From contig JACVTC010000172.1 in NCBI GenBank assembly GCA_016946835.1, forward strand, positions 70,001 through 110,000: DNA of 40,000 nt, given 5' to 3'. Every line of letters begins with the position of its first letter. Position 1 is the stretch's first letter. The notes under the pieces were generated by a model, which was given only the letters and a program-made list of their open reading frames with translations, had not been told where the DNA came from and did not search any database. Position numbers and translations under genes: made by a program. Below, piece by piece: positions 14,684 through 25,600 of this stretch. This DNA comes from Neocallimastix lanati (nom. inval.). Lineage: Eukaryota; Neocallimastigomycota; Neocallimastigomycetes; Neocallimastigales; Neocallimastigaceae.

Positions 14684-14813
14684 TTTTGATTCAATTAAAA
14701 ATTAATATTTTAATTATTATGTAATTAATTCTGCTCAATGTTAAAATATCGATATTACATTTTTTTTCTTTCTTTCTTATATATATATATATATATTAAT
14801 TTTATTAAAATAA
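14278..14813. other. Spacer downstream of the Yip1-family gene, poly-T run
   Basis: AT-rich DNA with a (TTA)n array at about 14440-14470 leading into a ~50-nt poly-T tract (about 14474-14518), and (TA)n runs near 14650-14670. No gene is recognised. Confidence 0.6.
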
Positions 14814-16422
14814 TTATACAGAAAATTTGAAAAAGAAAAATTTAAAGATTAAAATAAGAATAATTAAAGAAGTAAATATGGTCGCAAAAATGACAACAGA
14901 TGCTAATTTATTTTCACAATGCTTAGTATATGGATATATATTATAGTATAAGTAGTAACCTATAAAATAGAGTATTTATATTATTAAAATAAATTTTAAT
15001 TTTAATATTATTAATTATAAAATAATTTATTTATATTAATGATATCTTAGAAAAAATGTATTTTAAAAATATTTATTAAATAATGTGTTAATTTTAATTT
15101 TATACCTGATATTATTCCTGGAATTAAAACGAAAATTGTATGTAATAATGAATATGGTAAAATTGCAAAAACCTATTGAAGTTAATTTTTTTATTGAAAT
15201 CATTTTTTTTTTTTTTTTTTTTTTTTTTTTGTAATAATATAATATATATAAATTAATATTAATAAATATTAATTTGAAAATCAATTTTATAATATATTTG
15301 GTTATTTATTTATAAATAAAATAAGAATTCTTTATTTACTGCAGCAGGTATCCATAAACTTAATCCATAACCATAAAGACAATATAAATCAATTAGTCCA
15401 AGTGAAATTGAGAAATATTTACACAAGAACCAAATAACTAATGGAATAACACCAATATAAGTATACACAGTAACTGAGGCAAAGGATAATAAAGAAAAGT
15501 CATAATTATATTTAGCATCACCCTTCTTATCCTTTAAGAATGTTACTAAGGAATTGGCAATACATGAAGTAACAAACAAAGTTAAAATTACTGTTGTTGA
15601 GATCCATACAGGTCCTATTAATTTTTTATTTTCATTTTCGAGTTTAAGTTCAAGTTAAAATTTTATTTTTGTTTTTATATTTATATTTTAAATTCAAGAA
15701 TAAAATTAAATTAATATAATTTTCAATATATATAATTTTAAAATTAATTTATTTATATCAATTAAAATTATACCATATAAATCAGGGTTAGCATCCACTT
15801 TATTGAAAAAACTTTCTTTTGGGAATATAGTACAAATAATTCTTTCTATAACCTATATATATTTTATTTAAAAATAAAAATAAAATAAAAAAATAAAAAA
15901 TAAAAAATAAAAATAAAAATAAAATAAAAATAAAAATAAAAAATAAAAAATAAAAAATAAAAAATAAAAAATAAAAAAAAAAATAAAAATAAAAATAAAA
16001 ATAAAAATAAAATAAAAATAAAAAATGAAAAATGAAAAAAAAAAAAAAATCAATATAATAATATTAAAAATTAATTAATATTTATACTTTAATATTGTCT
16101 ATAAAATTTTACATCTTTCGTATCAACATTAAAATATTTTGAATAATACTCAATGTTCCAAATAGAATAATTATCTGATGAAGTATTATTATCTATTGTC
16201 GTAAATGAAGCTAAATATATTGTTATTATAACAAATTATTAAATGAAATAAATTATTGAATAATTGAATATATATACAAAAATTAATTTATACTTATTTA
16301 CCACTACCAAGATTATTGTTATTCAAATTTGTGTTCATTTTTCCAATGTTTTCGTCATTTGACATGACAAAATCTTAAAAATTAATTATGAATAAAAGGA
16401 GAAATTTTATTTTATTAGTACC

Positions 16423-16461
<39 letters not shown>

Positions 16462-16600
16462 TTTATTTTATTTTTCATCAATTATATTTATTTCTTTAAT
16501 TAAAAAATATTATTAATATATACTTTGAAATTCGAGATCATTTTTAGCTTTTTCTTCGGGTGTCTTTAATAATGGTAATAATATAAAATATTAATAATGA

Positions 16601-16647
<47 letters not shown>

Positions 16648-16765
16648 AATTTGCTTTTGTTATTTTAATTTATTTAAATTTTAAAATAATTTTTAAATAT
16701 AGAAATTTAATATTAATTACTTGTTCTATATCCAAATCAAGAATGGATGAATAGTTAGGATCCAT
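14814..16765 (-). CDS. Yip1-domain Golgi membrane protein, YIPF1/YIPF2 or Yip4/Yip5 type (8 exons, 273 aa)
   Basis: Multi-spanning membrane protein of the Yip1 family, which binds Rab GTPases and acts in Golgi/early secretory membrane traffic. Exons on the minus strand are 16721-16765, 16524-16563, 16302-16373, 16113-16210, 15774-15852, 15340-15614, 15106-15172 and 14814-14959 (822 nt). The cytosolic N-terminus (~100 aa) is polar. The family signature YSIWNIEYYSKYFNVDT precedes the strongly conserved NPDLYGPVW. About five hydrophobic segments follow: VWISTTVILTLFVTSCIANS; SFASVTVYTYIGVIPLVIWF; the YCLYGYGLSLWIPAAV region; ILPYSLLHTIFVLIPGIIS; and LASVVIFATIFTSLIILILI. DLYGP and the YGY motif place it in the Yip1 family. 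FNVDT and NPDLYGP favour the YIPF1/2 branch over YIPF5. The 40- and 45-nt 5' exons rest on phase and splice sites only. Confidence 0.88.
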
Positions 16766-17783
16766 ATTTATTTATTTATTTATTAAACCAAAATAATTAA
16801 TTAAAAATTTATTGAAACGATTTTTACTATTTTTTCTTTACTTTATTTTATACTTTTAAAAAAGTTTAATTGTGTTAATATATTTTATTAAACAAAACAA
16901 ATTCTTATTATGTCAATAAAACCGCTTTCTTTTTTTTTTTATTTTTTTTTTTTTTTATTAAAAATAGCTTTATTTTAAATATTTTTATATATTATTTTTA
17001 TTTTATTTTTTATTATTATTTAAAAATAATTAATATAAAATATTTAAAATATTTGTATATGTATTAAATATCAAAATCAAAATAATTAATTTAAATAATA
17101 TATAATAATTAATATTATAAATATAATTAATATATATGATGATATGACCTATAAATGATTTTAATTAATATAGTTATTTTATTTAATAAAAGAAATAAAA
17201 TAAAATAAATTAATATTCTAATGATTTTTTATTTTGAGAAGAATTAAATTCATAAAATAGAACAAAAATAAAGAAAAATAAAAAAACTACGAATAAAATT
17301 AATTTTATTATTATTTATTATAGTACATAAAAATTATAAATATTATGTAAGTTAAAATTAATTTAATTATTATTTATTATAGTACATAAAAATTATAAAT
17401 ATTATGTAATTATATATTATCTGAAAAAAGATGAAAATATATCATTTATAATATATTTCATAAATATCGAAATAATTTACTATATTAATAATTTTAATGG
17501 GATTATGTTATAGAAATATTTTATTCTAATTTTATATCAATTGTATATTTATAACTATTTACAATACAAAACTAAATTAAAATAATAAAATAATTATATA
17601 TATATAATCAAGGAGAAAAAATTATTCAAAAAAAAAAAAAAAAGAAAAAAAAAAATTATAAAGAAATTTATATTTATATTTAATAAATAAATAAATAAGT
17701 AAATAAATAAATAATAATAAAATCAAAACAAATAAAATTATTACAATAATTAAAAAAAAAAAATTAATAAAAAATAAAATAAA
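16766..17783. promoter_or_regulatory. Shared divergent upstream region of YIPF-like and CASP genes
   Basis: The two start codons are 1018 bp apart on opposite strands, so both promoters must lie here. A direct tandem duplication occupies 17295-17350 and 17354-17409. A/T homopolymers flank it. No classical motif can be named. Confidence 0.5.
17295..17409. repeat. ~59-bp tandem duplication
   Basis: Two near-identical copies contain TTATTTATTATAGTACATAA and AAATTATAAATATTATGTAA. The period is about 59 bp. It lies in the shared spacer between the Yip1-family and CASP genes. Confidence 0.85.
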
Positions 17784-20056
17784 ATGGAAGATTCATTTAG
17801 TTCAGCAATTAAAATTTGGGAACAAATTAATTTAGGAGAATTACAAAAAACACTTGATGAACAAGGTTTGAAAATTATTAATAATCAAAAAGAATCCTTA
17901 GCTTCACGAAAACAACTAGCAGAACAAACAAGAGATTTCAAAAGATTGTCTAATGAAGAAAAATTAATTAAATTTAAATCATTATTAAAGGCATATCAAA
18001 ATGAAATTGATAATATAACAAAAAGAAGTAAAGTTTCAGAAACAGCTTTCCTAAATGTTTATAAAATATTGTTGGAAGCACCTGACCCAAGTGTTTTACT
18101 AACTTCAGTAATGGTATAAAAAAATTAATTATATAAAAAATATTTAAGATATTTCCATGACTTTTAATTCTATTTTTATGTATTATAATTTTAAAATCTT
18201 GAATTACATATTTAAAATATCTATTATAATATTTTATGAACTAGGATCAAAATGTAAACAAAGAAGATTTGGAATTTATTAAAAAAGAGAATGAAAATTT
18301 AAAAAATGAACTTAAAAATCTAAATAATGAATTTACTGATTATAAAATAAAAAATTCAAATGTTTCAGTTTTGAAGCAGCAAGTTGTATTATATGAAACC
18401 AAAATAGAGGAATTAGTTAATGAGAAGGTTATTGAAAAAGAAGCAGAAATGAAAAATGTAAATGATGAGAAAATAATGCTATTTAAAGAGAGAGAACATT
18501 TTTTACAAAGACAAGTGAATCAATTGAAAGACCAGCTTATGGCATTGCAAGATAATCATGATAATACGCAAGCAAAGATTATAGACCATAGTCAAAAATA
18601 TGAAGAAGAAGTTGCAGGAAAATTAGCGGAATTAGAAATTATTACTAATGATTTGGAAAATGCCAATATAAATGTAGCAAAACTTCAACAAGAAAACGAA
18701 AATTTAAGACAACAATTGAAAACAATGTTAAATGAAATTTCTAACGATTCCAATGTAAAGGAAAAAATTGTTAATAATGATTTTTCATTTTTCACAAATA
18801 CTGGTGATATTAATGAAGAATTATTAAATTTAAGAAAAAAGTGTCAAACTCAAGATGAAGAAATTAATCAACTTATAAAATCCGTTGAAAGACATAAGAA
18901 TATTACCGCGAAAAATGAACTAATATTTAATTCAAAAATCAGAGATCTTGAAGATCAACTTTTTGAAGCTAATGAAAATGTGTTAAAATATAAAGAAAAA
19001 CTTAATAATTATTCTGATTATAAAAAAATTAAAGAAGAGTTGGAAGTATTGAAATCAATTGAATTTTCAGCAACAACTGAGTTCAATAATACCCAAAATA
19101 CTAATGCTGAACAAGTACCTTTAGAAAAGTTAATTATGGCTAAAAATAAGAAATTACAAACTGAATTAACAGAAAAAAAAATGGAAGTTGAACAATTAAG
19201 TAATACATTAAATGAAACTACTAAAAATCTTGAAGATTCATATTCAAAAGTTAAAGAACAAAGTGCATTAATCTCAAAATTAGAAGAAGATCTTCTCAAA
19301 GTCAATACTTTCAAATCTTCTAATTCGCAGAATCAACTTTTGAATAGTAATGAAAATTTTTCTGGAAATGAAGAAATTTATAATAATAATAATAATAATA
19401 GTAGTAATAGTATTTCTAGAAATGGTACTAGTGATCAAGATAATAAATTAAAGTCACCAGAAGCAAATAATAATGATGAAAACAATTCTGATTCAATTAT
19501 AGCTATTCTAACAAGTCAACGTAACAGATATAGACAACGTAATCAAGAATTAGAACAACAAATTCGTAATATGAATGACAAAGGAAAGGATATAGAACTT
19601 GAAGTTCAATCTTTAAAAAATGATAATATAAAATTATATGAAAAAATAAGATATTTACAATCCTTTAATAAATCCACACCATATAATTCATATGAGCAAA
19701 GCTATAATCGTAATAAAAAAGATCATACTGTTAATATTCCATTTCAATCAAACAATTCTGAAGATAATGATGTTTCAGAAAAGTATAAAACAATGTATGA
19801 AAATTCTATTAATCCTTTCAATGAATTTAGAGGAAGAGAAGAAAATAGAAAGTATCGTTCCCTTAATACTGTTGAAAAAGTTTCATTAGGAATAACAAAA
19901 ATATTCTTAGCAAATAAATATTCAAGAATATTTTTCTTATCTTACATTCTTGGACTTCATTTGCTTGTATTTATAGTAATATTTAAGAGTATTAATATAT
20001 CTGATGAAGATTTCCATTCTTCCCCACTTGATGTTAATAATAATAGATTATACTAA
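17784..20056 (+). CDS. COY1: CASP/Coy1 golgin, C-terminally anchored coiled coil (2 exons, 713 aa)
   Basis: Golgi tail-anchored coiled-coil protein implicated in intra-Golgi retrograde tethering (CASP in animals and plants, Coy1 in yeast). Exons are 17784-18113 and 18245-20056, joined ...TSVM|DQNVNKEDLEF. The N-terminus is the CUX/CASP-type region: IKIWEQINLGELQKTLDEQG..., RKQLAEQTRDFKRLSNEEK, LLEAPDPSVLL. A long heptad-rich, E/K/N/Q-rich coiled coil fills residues ~115-590. It is broken by an Asn/Ser-rich linker (genomic 19378-19440) with a short (AAT)n. The C-terminus is diagnostic: YENSINPFNEFRGREENRKYRSL followed by the membrane helix SRIFFLSYILGLHLLVFIVI, which retains the conserved Tyr and His of CASP membrane segments. 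Length matches yeast Coy1 (~680 aa). No defect is seen. Confidence 0.95.
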
Positions 20057-20194
20057 AAACAAATTAAAATAGTCTTAAATTATAATATTAATAAATAAAA
20101 TAATTAATATATAAATGCATATAAATTTTAATTTTTTTTATAAAAAAAATAATAAATATATATATAAAATAAAATAAATAAAATAAAATAAGAT

Positions 20195-20195
<1 letters not shown>

Positions 20196-20230
<35 letters not shown>

Positions 20231-20553
20231 GGAAAAGAAAAAGAACTTCATTGCTTTATTTATTGATTGTTGAAAGTATTAAAATATTAATTACATTAAA
20301 AATAAAAAATACATTATATATATATATATATTGACATAAAAAATAAAATAAAAAATGTATAAAATTTAAATAAAAAATTTCTTTAAAAATAAATTATAAT
20401 AAAAAATAAATAAAAATATAATAAAAATATAATTAAAATTTTAAAGTAATTAAGATATTATGATGTGGATTGCTATTATTTCTACTTCAAGTATGTTAAA
20501 TAAAATATAACAAAGAAATAACACCTGTAAAGTCCTCTTCGAACTATGATTTT
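20196..20553 (-). pseudogene. Candidate poly(A)-tailed retrocopy fragment
   Basis: Minus strand: near 20545 a short coding-like piece FEEDFTGVISLLYFI ends in TAA. About 270 nt of AT-rich UTR-like sequence follow, then AATAAA (near 20260), ~26 nt of spacer and a genomic poly(A) run of about 30 nt (20196-20225 as T). A second frame through the same piece also stays open, so the coding reading is uncertain. No target-site duplication was found. It abuts the X repeat copy at 20567. Confidence 0.35.
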
Positions 20554-20566
20554 TTTTTATACAACT

Positions 20567-20625
20567 GCAATTATTGCGAAAATTTACCTTTATTTATTTA
20601 TTTATTTATTTATTTATTACATGAA

Positions 20626-20661
<36 letters not shown>

Positions 20662-20893
20662 CATGGAATTGATAAAAAAATAAATATTATTTGTCCAATT
20701 AAAGTATACTAATATTTTGAATAGCATTGTGAAAAAAAAAAAGAAAAAAAAATGATATTCAGAATAAAGTGTATAAATAAATTCAGAAAAAAGTTCATAT
20801 GCGACCAACCTTACCTCCAGATTATGAGATTTCTGTTTAAAAGGAATTCTTATTTCAGATTAGGGTTTGAATTGACTATCTGAAAAAAATTAT
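20567..20893 (-). repeat. X repeat, copy 1
   Basis: Copy of a short repeat seen three times in 20.5-21.3 kb. Read on the minus strand it starts near 20893, contains AGTCAATTCAAACCCTAATC, continues through GAACTTTTTTCTGAATTTAT and ends TTCGCAATAATTGC at 20567. An A8 run follows a few bases later rather than a long poly(A). It forms an imperfect inverted repeat with copy 3. Confidence 0.65.
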
Positions 20894-20976
20894 GGTAAAA
20901 TATTATTAAGATATTAAATTTCTATTGATTCGTTGTTTAAAGAATAACTGTTACTATTTGTGTAATATATACTTCT

Positions 20977-21007
<31 letters not shown>

Positions 21008-21074
21008 AAGCAATTATTACGAACTTTAAACTTCCGGATTAGGGTTTGAATTGACTATCTGAAAGAAATTATTC
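21008..21074 (-). repeat. X repeat, copy 2 (short form with poly(A))
   Basis: Minus-strand copy bearing the same AGTCAATTCAAACCCTAATC box, but lacking the ~230-bp middle part of copies 1 and 3. It ends GTTCGTAATAATTGCTT followed directly by a genomic poly(A) run of 26 nt (20982-21007 as T). The block GATTAGGGTTTGAATTGACT plus eight further bases is identical in copy 1 (20858-20885) and here (21037-21064). Confidence 0.65.
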
Positions 21075-21309
21075 AAGTCAAACTCTAATTTGGAATAAAA
21101 ATTCTCTTAAAACAGAAATTTTATAATTTGGAAGTGAGATTCATTACATATGAACTTTTTTCTGAATTTATTAAACATTTTATTTTGGATAATACTTTTT
21201 ATTTCACATTACTATTTTAAATATTATTATGTTCTAATTAATAAAAGAATAAATAAATGAAATTTTAAGTTCGCAGTAATTGCGGCAAAAAAAAAAAAAA
21301 AAAAAAAAA
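21067..21309 (+). repeat. X repeat, copy 3 with poly(A)
   Basis: Plus-strand copy: TCAAGTCAAACTCTAATTTG, then ACAGAAATTTTATAATTTGG, ATATGAACTTTTTTCTGAAT and, at the end, AAGTTCGCAGTAATTGCGGC followed by a 23-nt poly(A) run (21287-21309). It is inverted relative to copy 1 and diverged from it, so the two could fold into a long imperfect hairpin. Confidence 0.65.
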
Positions 21310-21750
21310 GCTAATACAAATATGCATTCATCGTATATAATACAAATAATCATAGTATAAGACTAATAATCGAAGTTCTTTGTCATACGAATTCGACATT
21401 GAATCAATAAATAGATAATAAATAGATAATAATTAAATAATAAAATAAAACCTTTTTATTATTATTATTATTACCACTACTGTTAACATAATTAAATAAC
21501 TTTATGGTACACATAATTTTAAAAATAAGGATAGAAGATATAAAAAATTATTTAAATTTTAATCGTAATAATTTTTATTTAAAATAATAAAAATACAATA
21601 ATGAATTTATAATTACATAAATATATTTATAAATATATATCAAATTTAATGATATTTTGTTTTAATTTTTTTTTTTTTTTTTTTTTTTTTTTTGTTAATT
21701 TTTTTTTTTATTTTTAAATACCTTTTTATGTATTTTATTATTATTATTAT

Positions 21751-21819
<69 letters not shown>

Positions 21820-22669
21820 TATTTATTGTAGTTAATATTTTTAATTTTTAATATATAATATTTAATAATATTTATAATAAATTTATATAAAAAGAATTTT
21901 TTCATTAATAAATTCTTTTTTATTTTATATTAATAGTTGTTTCTTCTAATAATATATAATATATTTGTAATTTATTGAAAATTCTTAAACTATTTATATG
22001 AATATATATTATTTAATTGCTATATTATTTATTTTTCATTAAAAATAAACAATATATGTTCTAAAAAAAAAAAAGAAAATTAAATTTTAAATAAATTAAC
22101 AATCAAATAAAAATACATTGAGTTAAAATAAAATTAAAAAATAAAAAAGTATTATTTTAATATATATGTATTTAAGAATAAATAGTTTAAAAATTATTTT
22201 AATTATTATTATTATTATTAATATTATTATTTTTTTTTTTTTTTGTTACAACTATTTCTGAATTAATATTTTATATATTTCTTTTACAATTTAAAATTAT
22301 ATATTAATATCTTTTTTCCCCTTATATTTATTTATTAGTTATTATATTAAATTATATAATTAGTAGTTTATAAATTTATATAGCTTTTGTTATGTATATA
22401 TATATAATTTTTTTTTTTTTTATTTTATTTTTTTTTTTTTTTGAATATTTGTATTATATGTTTTGATTATATATTGCTCAATTATTCTAAATATTATTTT
22501 ATTTTATTGATTTTTTTTTTCATACTGAATTATAATTCCAAATTTAATAAAATAATTAAAGTATTTATAATTATTATTAATAATATTATTATTTTTTATT
22601 GTTATTATTATTACTATTACTATTATTTTTTATTGAATTATATAAGATTATTTTAAATTCTAATCAGTA
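21310..22669. other. Spacer with long poly-T runs downstream of the sAC-like gene
   Basis: The first 100 bp (to about 21410) are less AT-biased but have no recognisable frame. After that come A/T simple repeats, including poly-T runs at about 21667-21692 and about 21752-21814 (roughly 60 nt, the longest in the window). This is the convergent 3' region between CASP and the sAC-like gene. Confidence 0.6.
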
Positions 22670-25600
22670 TTACTGAATTGTAACTCTTGCAGCATTTGGT
22701 TTTGAACGAATTCTTGATGCTGGTGCATTTGGTTCTAATCCATTTCTACCTGGCATACCTGAATGAATATTTTCAGTATTAATAGAGCTCTTAATATCCA
22801 TAGATTGTAAGACCTGACTTTGTATGGATTGATTAGATGGTCTACCATTACGAGATCTCTTTGGTTTATTTTCTTTTCTTTTAAGTAATTTTTGGTACAC
22901 TCGATTACGTAATTCCTGATCTATATATAAAGGTTTCTTATAATCCTCTGGTTTTATTCTATCATATGAGAATAAATCATATTGGAATATAGTTTTAGTA
23001 ACAGTTTCAATACTTTTTATCATATTCTCACGCTCTGTATCATCTGGGGTATATTGAGCAATTTTGGTATAAAGGACAGCGTTATAGTATGGTGTTCTTA
23101 ATTTTGGGGAAGAACTTTCATCAATTAAACCTGAACGCCATTCAACTAGAGCATTATTGATATTACCAATAATGAGTTGATAAAGACCTCTACATAAAGC
23201 AAGCATTGGTAAAGCAATAATATATGAATTAAAAAATCTTTCTAAATCATGTGTAAGGGTAAATAATATACCTAAACAAATTATACTATGATCATTTTCT
23301 GACTCAAAGATACCTTGATCATATGCTAAGTATAAAATATTAATGAAATGAGGTAAACTAACAAGAGTACCCCAACTTGCGTGACTTAGTCTATCAAGAA
23401 GACGTACTACACGAGCAAGTGAGTTCCATGTATCTTCTAAAATTTCAATATTAAATCTAAAGAAAACTTCACAAATTAAACCATAAAAGATAAGTTGAAC
23501 ACTGAAATTACCGGTGTTTGGACTTTGACCCAAAGAACAGATCTTCTTTATTAAAGATAATATAACTGACATCTCCTCTTCTTCATTTGAAGACGTGTAA
23601 TTAAATAATATAAGAGAAAGAGCTAAACATTGAGTTTTCCATAATTTTCTCTTATTAAACATTTCCACTGCAGTTTTCATACTTCTTTCGATATAACCAC
23701 CATGAAATTCTGTAAATGATTTCAAAACCCATGCTTTATCACCAAGATACATTTCTCCTAGATCACCTGACATATTGATAAGAGTTTCCCAATGGTAGAA
23801 TGCACGTTGCCAATCACCAAGAGCAAAATATGCCTGAGCCAAGCAATCATAGGCATACAAGTGATATGATGTTAATGGACTATAGTGTTCAGCTAAAATT
23901 TCTTCAGCTTTTTGTAAAGCTTTCATACTTACTTGAGTTTCACTGACATTATTAATATTTGTAACAATATCTAACCCATACATAGATAAAATTTGGGCAT
24001 AATTCGGATCTGGTTCTAAATATGATGACCATTTGATAGCCATTTTAATAGCCATTCTAAATTGAGTAAGTTTATGTAATGTATTATATGTTTCACAGAG
24101 TACAAGTAGATATCTTCTATTAATTTTTGCATGGTGCTTAGTTTTCTCAGATTTAGTTTCAGTAGTATTAAAGTTTCTTTTACAAATCAAATAATGATTA
24201 AAGTTCACCTTTTTTTCAGCCCACCATGTTTGAAGTTTCTTTTCTGGTAAACGAATATTAATCAATAACAAGGCAACAACAATATGATTTTCAGCTTCAT
24301 GATACTTCAATAATGAAAGATATGCTTCTGCAATTTGACAATGCCACTCACTAATTTTCCAATTACTAATAGTAAATGGGAAGGTATATTGATCTGTTTC
24401 ATACATTCTTAGAAGTAATCTATAATATTTTAAGGTTTCAGTCATAGATTTAATTTTATAGAAATATTGACAAACCATTTCAAGATATTTCTTAGTATTA
24501 ATTTTATCATTTGTATGGGAATAATGCTCGTATATAGTAGATAGCAATTCCTGATTTTTTTGAGTATCCTCTTCATATAATCCTTCATAATATTTTGCAT
24601 AGAACATATGTATTTCTTCTCTTACTTGATTTGTCATCATTTTATAAATAGCTTGTTGAACCATATCACTCACAAAAGAGTATATTGACTCTTGATAATT
24701 ATCTTTTTCGTCTACTACAAGCCTAAGGAAGTTGTATTTATCATAATCAGAAAATAGTGTTTCCATGTTTGGAGGCTCATTTTCATCACTTATATTTAAA
24801 TATGGAAATTTTTCTTCACTATAATAGTCTTGAGTAACAATATATCTTTTAACATCAGATAATTTAAATTGAGCTAAAACTGTAGCCACTCTCAAGAAGT
24901 TTTGGAAATTGGTATCCAATTTATCAAATTCATTAACCACAACGGTTTCAATACCACCGAATGGAATAACATTTTCAAGTTCTTGTGGATCCTCTGAGTC
25001 TTGATGATATCTTAAAGAACCATCTGTTGCAAGATAGAAACTGGGTAATTCCAAAAGCCACGATATCATTCTTTTGATATAAGTTGGCGCTCCTTGAGTT
25101 CTCTCATAAATGATTTCTAAAATTGATTGAGAAACACCTGTACATTTTTGGGCAAATTTCACTGTACAGGCATCTTTAATCATTTCACAAGCAGCATCTT
25201 CAGAAATACCATTAAGAGTAATAATTATCGCCTTTGGCATTTTTAGTATTCCTTGGAAAATTTCTAATGATTTTTCATTTGATGGATAACTTGACTCGGG
25301 ATATGTTACAAGGGTAATTAAAATTTTAGCATTGCACTTCAAAATGCATTCAGTTAATCTCCAAGAAAAAAAATCCATAAACTGGATTTGGTCGATACAT
25401 AAAAGAAGAGGAATTTTATACGAAAGTTTAACTATAATTCTTATTATTAAACTATTTAATTCATTTGCTTGAATTTGTGGATCTGTTTTTTCATCTTTAT
25501 ATTTTTCAAGTTCGGAAAATATTATTGAAAACAATGTAATATAATCTCGACTTTCACCCATAAAGCTTAAAAGAATAATTAAATCATTTTCTATTGAAGA

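Noticed and set aside
19018-19314. 98-aa minus-strand open frame inside CASP
   Set aside because: Antisense shadow of the coiled-coil exon. Similar shadows at 37685-37981 and 38099-38395 lie inside the TOGARAM-like exon 4.
20560-20830. Minus-strand coding piece reading VNFRNNCSC... to a stop
   Set aside because: Its first part is the end of X repeat copy 1, so it is chimeric and not evidence of a gene.
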